This document shows positions 60,949-64,000 of a stretch of DNA of 64,000 nt, one piece after another. The stretch comes from Exiguobacterium acetylicum (GTDB lineage: Bacteria > Bacillota > Bacilli > Exiguobacteriales > Exiguobacteriaceae), in NCBI RefSeq assembly GCF_019890935.1, contig NZ_CP082333.1, forward strand, positions 1,390,001 through 1,454,000, written 5' to 3'. Every line of letters begins with the position of its first letter. Positions within the stretch are counted from its first letter, which is position 1. The notes under the pieces are model-generated. The model saw only the letters and a program-made list of their open reading frames with translations, was not told where the DNA came from and made no database searches. The translations under genes and the position numbers were made by a program.

Positions 60949-60958
60949 GAGGGGTCAT

Positions 60959-61744
60959 ATGTTGCAGCAAATCAAGCTCATTTGGTCGCAAGCATTCACG
61001 GTGAAACGATGCGTGTTATATCTTCTGATCATTCTCGGGTTACCGGTGCTTCAATTCAGTTTCATTTATGAAGGCTATCAGTTCTTCTTACCGATCGAAG
61101 TGTTCGAGGAGACGCTATCAGGAACGATCCCGATGCTGTTTCCGGTACTAGCGGTCTTAATTTTCTTGCCAATCTTCATCGCTGAATACAAGGATAACTA
61201 TCTGACATATGTCCGAACGCGTGCGAGTCTAAAGGATTATCTTCTTGCGGTCGGTTTCGTCAATGCGATGCTGACAGGAATCGTATTCTTTTTAATGACA
61301 ATCGTGACGTTCGTTCTCATTCATTATGTCGAACCAATCATCGGTCTCGTTGACTATTGGTCTCTCAGCGAAAAGACGTATGAGACCTCAAATGCATTTT
61401 CGTTCTTGGCGGACATTCATCCGTTACTCTATGCCGTCCTCTATGCTGCTTGGATTGGACTCAACGGAGCCGCGTATGCGACGCTTGCTTATCTGTTGAT
61501 TTTGGCGCTCGAACAAGTCTATCTCGCAATTTCGTTACCGTTCGTCGCTTATCATATCTTTAATTTCGTTGCGGGTATCATGCAAGCACCACAGTTCTCG
61601 CCCATCAGTACGGTCTTTCCGTTCAATATCACGGAACAACCGCTTTGGACGGTGTTCGTGCCGTTTGCTATTTTGATCGTCGTTAACATCACGCTCTATC
61701 TAACGATGATTCGACCGAAACCGGAGTGGATCTTCCAATCATGA
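60959..61744 (+). CDS. ABC exporter membrane subunit 1
   Basis: 261-residue protein with six hydrophobic segments (first about residues 18-36; last about 230-252), ABC-2 type permease build. AGGAGGGG precedes the ATG at 60959. The stop overlaps the next ATG (ATGA). Pairs with the product of 61741 and the ATPase at 63235; substrate unknown, possibly a peptide antibiotic as in similar PadR-linked systems. Confidence 0.75.
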   Translation: MLQQIKLIWSQAFTVKRCVLYLLIILGLPVLQFSFIYEGYQFFLPIEVFEETLSGTIPMLFPVLAVLIFLPIFIAEYKDNYLTYVRTRASLKDYLLAVGFVNAMLTGIVFFLMTIVTFVLIHYVEPIIGLVDYWSLSEKTYETSNAFSFLADIHPLLYAVLYAAWIGLNGAAYATLAYLLILALEQVYLAISLPFVAYHIFNFVAGIMQAPQFSPISTVFPFNITEQPLWTVFVPFAILIVVNITLYLTMIRPKPEWIFQS

Positions 61745-63222
61745 AGAGGACACGAAACATTTCGATTGTACTTAACAGTCTATTCCTCCTCGTGATCAGC
61801 TACGTCGCATGGTATAGACGACAAGAAGTTCTGTCTGAGGCACAAGAATTCGGCAAAGACGTCAACGCGTGGGACATCACATTTGCGATTCAAAATGATA
61901 TGTACCTAATCCTCTTTTTCCTGATGCCGTTACTGCTGTTCCTCTCGTTTCGAACGATTGAACAGCAGTATGAACCGACGATTTTGATTCGGGTTGGCTC
62001 ATTTCGGAACTGGGTGTACTACTCGACAAAACGGTATGTACGCGCTGTTCTGACACTGTTCGGATTCGTCTTGTTGCTGAGTCTTCTTAGTGCTAGCGAT
62101 CAACCGTTTACGTTGCAGTGGAGTCCATACAGTCAACTCGCAACAAGTGGTAACATCAGTCATTATCTCATTACGACTTTCCATTCGCCCCTGTCAGTGA
62201 TTTTATTACAACCGATTTTGTGGTTGCTTACGAGCATTGTCCTACATGGATTGATGTGTCTTATGTTTCTGTTGCACGAAAAGCGTAATGGCTTGTTGCT
62301 ACAGGCGGCAGGAGTAGTGATTTGGTGTATCATCGGTTTCAAATCATCGTTTGGAATCGGGATGTTCTTGTCACCCGCCACGTACTTCTCTGTCGGGGCT
62401 ATATCCTTCAGGATGCAACCCTGGGTGGCACTCGTTGGTCTCAGTCTTGCGATCGCACTGATCTATCTACTGGCACAATGGATTCAATCGCTCCGTCAAC
62501 TATTGACTTTGCGAAAGGAGTTATTACCGTATCTCGTCTATGCGATGCTTGCTAGTCTGTACATCTTCCTCAGTAGTAGTCGAGCGTCAACTGAGCTGCA
62601 AACGATTGGTGATTTGTTCGTCGTCGTGTTTTACGGTGTCAGTGCGGAGGACAGTTCGTTTCTCCAACTCGTGTCGCATCTGATCCTTTTCTTCGGACTC
62701 GCTTACTTAAGTCAATTGCGTCTGCAGGATCAAATGACGGCAATCGGACCATACACGTGGATGCGTTACCAACGCCTCGAGAAATGGGCACTGCATGTCT
62801 TCGTAAGGGAAGGGCGTTTTTATCTACTTGCTCTCTCACTTCTGATCCTCGGAACGATTGTAATCGGAATGCTGCAAGGCGTATCGCTATCGCTTTCGAC
62901 TAGCCTTTTATCGATTTCAACGATGCAATTGTTGCTGCAACTGATTGGCATCTCGATGTTACAATTAATGCTTTATTCTCTTTTCAGCTTCATCTTGCTG
63001 TGGCAATTCCCAGATGGATACGCGATGCTCGGTTTGTTCGGCGTCTTATCGGTTTTCTTACTGCCCAATTTCAATCAGTATGGCATCTTTCCGTCCGGAT
63101 TGAATGGATTCGCCCAGTTGCAGTCGTTTAGTCTGACACATCTCTTGATCGTTTTGTTGATCTATGTTGGGCTTTCACTTGTCTGGTTATATGTTCTGTT
63201 TCAAAAAAGCATACGAATATAA
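61741..63222 (+). CDS. ABC exporter membrane subunit 2
   Basis: 493-residue protein with roughly twelve hydrophobic segments, so perhaps a duplicated six-helix permease. No recognised soluble domain. ATG at 61741 overlaps the previous stop; GGAGTGGA lies ten bases upstream within that gene. A GTG start 15 bases further upstream is possible. Unusually long compared with subunit 1. Confidence 0.75.
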   Translation: MKRTRNISIVLNSLFLLVISYVAWYRRQEVLSEAQEFGKDVNAWDITFAIQNDMYLILFFLMPLLLFLSFRTIEQQYEPTILIRVGSFRNWVYYSTKRYVRAVLTLFGFVLLLSLLSASDQPFTLQWSPYSQLATSGNISHYLITTFHSPLSVILLQPILWLLTSIVLHGLMCLMFLLHEKRNGLLLQAAGVVIWCIIGFKSSFGIGMFLSPATYFSVGAISFRMQPWVALVGLSLAIALIYLLAQWIQSLRQLLTLRKELLPYLVYAMLASLYIFLSSSRASTELQTIGDLFVVVFYGVSAEDSSFLQLVSHLILFFGLAYLSQLRLQDQMTAIGPYTWMRYQRLEKWALHVFVREGRFYLLALSLLILGTIVIGMLQGVSLSLSTSLLSISTMQLLLQLIGISMLQLMLYSLFSFILLWQFPDGYAMLGLFGVLSVFLLPNFNQYGIFPSGLNGFAQLQSFSLTHLLIVLLIYVGLSLVWLYVLFQKSIRI

Positions 63223-63234
63223 GGAGGACGTATC

Positions 63235-63873
63235 ATGGAAATGATCAAGCTCGAGCAGGTCACGAAAGGGTATCAAGGTAATCTGCTATTCGCAGACGTC
63301 GATTTGACGATTCAAAAAGGAGACATCGTCGGCATCACGGGACCGAACGGTTCAGGAAAATCCGTCTTATTCAAGATGATTTGCGGCTTTATCCATCCGG
63401 ACGCGGGAACGATCACCGTCCGGAATGAACAGCTCGGTCCGACACGACGCTTTCCGGAAAACGTCGGCGTCATCATTGATCGTCCGGGTTATATCGCCCA
63501 TAAATCAGGGTTTGAGAACTTAAAGCAACTCGCAGCGATCCGAAAAGTGATCACAGATGCTGACATCGAACAAGCGATGCGGACCGTCGGCTTACAGCCT
63601 GGCAATCGTCAGAAGGTCAAACAATATTCGCTCGGAATGAAACAAAAGCTCGCAATCGCGCAAGCCATCATGGAACAGCAGGACATTTTGATCTTGGATG
63701 AGGCATTCAATGCACTCGATCACGATAGTGTCTTGCGTCTGCGGGAACTTTTGTTGTCGTTCAAAAAAGAAGGGAAGACGATCATCTTGACGAGTCACAA
63801 TCAACAGGACATCGATGTACTTTGTGACTCTGTCTACCGGATCAATCAAGGTCGGCTCGAACAGGTCGGCTAA
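63235..63873 (+). CDS. ABC exporter ATP-binding subunit
   Basis: 212-residue ATPase: Walker A GPNGSGKS (36-43), signature YSLGMKQKLAIAQAI, Walker B ILILDEAFNALD, H-loop ILTSHNQQD. Short, lacking the C-terminal extension of BcrA-type proteins. AAGGAGGACG precedes the ATG. Last gene of the PadR-HAAS-permease-permease-ATPase operon. Confidence 0.95.
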   Translation: MEMIKLEQVTKGYQGNLLFADVDLTIQKGDIVGITGPNGSGKSVLFKMICGFIHPDAGTITVRNEQLGPTRRFPENVGVIIDRPGYIAHKSGFENLKQLAAIRKVITDADIEQAMRTVGLQPGNRQKVKQYSLGMKQKLAIAQAIMEQQDILILDEAFNALDHDSVLRLRELLLSFKKEGKTIILTSHNQQDIDVLCDSVYRINQGRLEQVG

Positions 63874-63878
63874 CACAA

Positions 63879-63910
63879 ACAGGGAGTGGATCAACGGATC
63901 CACTCCCTGT
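63879..63910. terminator. bidirectional terminator
   Basis: Perfect 14-bp stem ACAGGGAGTGGATC / GATCCACTCCCTGT with a 4-base loop, between the ABC operon and the convergent partial gene. Confidence 0.85.
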
Positions 63911-63924
63911 TGCATTACGATTGA

Positions 63925-64000
63925 TTATTTTCCTGGCTTCGTCTTGTAGAAGCTGTAGAAGACGCTGATCAAGATGACGAGGACGATCGTACCGAGTGAC
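63925..64000 (-). CDS. partial gene: C-terminus of a membrane protein
   Basis: The minus strand from the window edge reads SLGTIVLVILISVFYSFYKT, KPGK, TAA (63925-63927). A hydrophobic helix plus a short basic tail fits the last segment of a transporter; the family cannot be told from 24 residues. Confidence 0.6.
   Translation of the reverse strand, partial: SLGTIVLVILISVFYSFYKTKPGK

Noticed and set aside
1-64000. CRISPR arrays, tRNA/rRNA genes, insertion sequences, prophage genes
   Set aside because: Looked for regularly spaced repeats, rRNA landmarks, transposase and integrase motifs; none seen. The repeats present are gene duplications and hairpins.

Overview
The window looks like chromosomal DNA of a low-to-medium GC Bacillota. 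Strong AGGAGG-type ribosome sites, frequent TTG/GTG starts, wall teichoic acid genes, lipobox proteins, SstT, HxlR/PadR/LacI regulators and a GH36 alpha-galactosidase operon all fit. Exiguobacterium or a close relative is my best guess, but this is inference from protein style, not a search. There are no rRNA or tRNA genes, no phage genes, no transposases and no CRISPR array.

Layout: 0.1-3.8 kb holds a small membrane protein, an OatA-like acyltransferase with an SGNH domain, and a double SUKH protein. 4.0-11.4 kb (minus strand) is a cell-wall glycopolymer block: a tandem-domain CDP-glycerol glycerophosphotransferase, a TarM/TagE-like glycosyltransferase and a TarS-like family 2 glycosyltransferase ending in DUF5776-like repeats. 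11.5-13.6 kb holds small lipoprotein, zinc-ribbon and membrane genes and one very AT-rich orphan.

13.9-31.7 kb is the most striking part. More than twenty short genes, nearly all on the plus strand and tightly packed, encode mostly soluble acidic proteins. The domains I recognise (SUFU, SUKH/SMI1-KNR4, DUF2750, DUF4304, DUF4241-like, DUF2691, DUF2716, DUF2199, DUF5412, Imm26-like) are known or suspected immunity proteins of polymorphic toxin systems or their usual companions. No toxin gene is visible, so it reads as an orphan polyimmunity locus. Two families in it are not ones I can name: a ~200-residue domain with an RFPI-type motif (five copies, one fused to SUFU), and a WGR-like N-terminal module (five copies, two of them outside the array at 38-39.4 kb) attached to different C-terminal parts. 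Tandem duplications, domain fusions, one frameshifted gene and a 55-codon gene show active gain, shuffling and decay. SUFU genes start and end the array, and a RelBE-type toxin-antitoxin pair follows it.

32.7-39.4 kb: a zinc-protease-like lipoprotein; an aldo/keto reductase, UPF0303 and double-tautomerase operon beside an HxlR regulator; small secreted and membrane proteins; and two overlapping WGR-like membrane proteins. 39.4-45.9 kb is a complete alpha-galactoside operon (LacI regulator, GH36 alpha-galactosidase, ABC binding protein, two permeases; no ATPase) with visible operators. 46-55.9 kb: sstT, psd, lipoproteins, a TetR regulator, an HxlR/nitroreductase/tautomerase module, a LysE exporter with a LysR regulator that seems to lack its normal N-terminus, and a ceramidase-like protein. 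55.9-64 kb: a 34-residue membrane peptide, an M3 peptidase, a small gene broken by an amber codon, a metallo-beta-lactamase-fold hydrolase, a DUF4825 lipoprotein, a PadR-controlled ABC export operon, and the end of a membrane protein gene running off the window.
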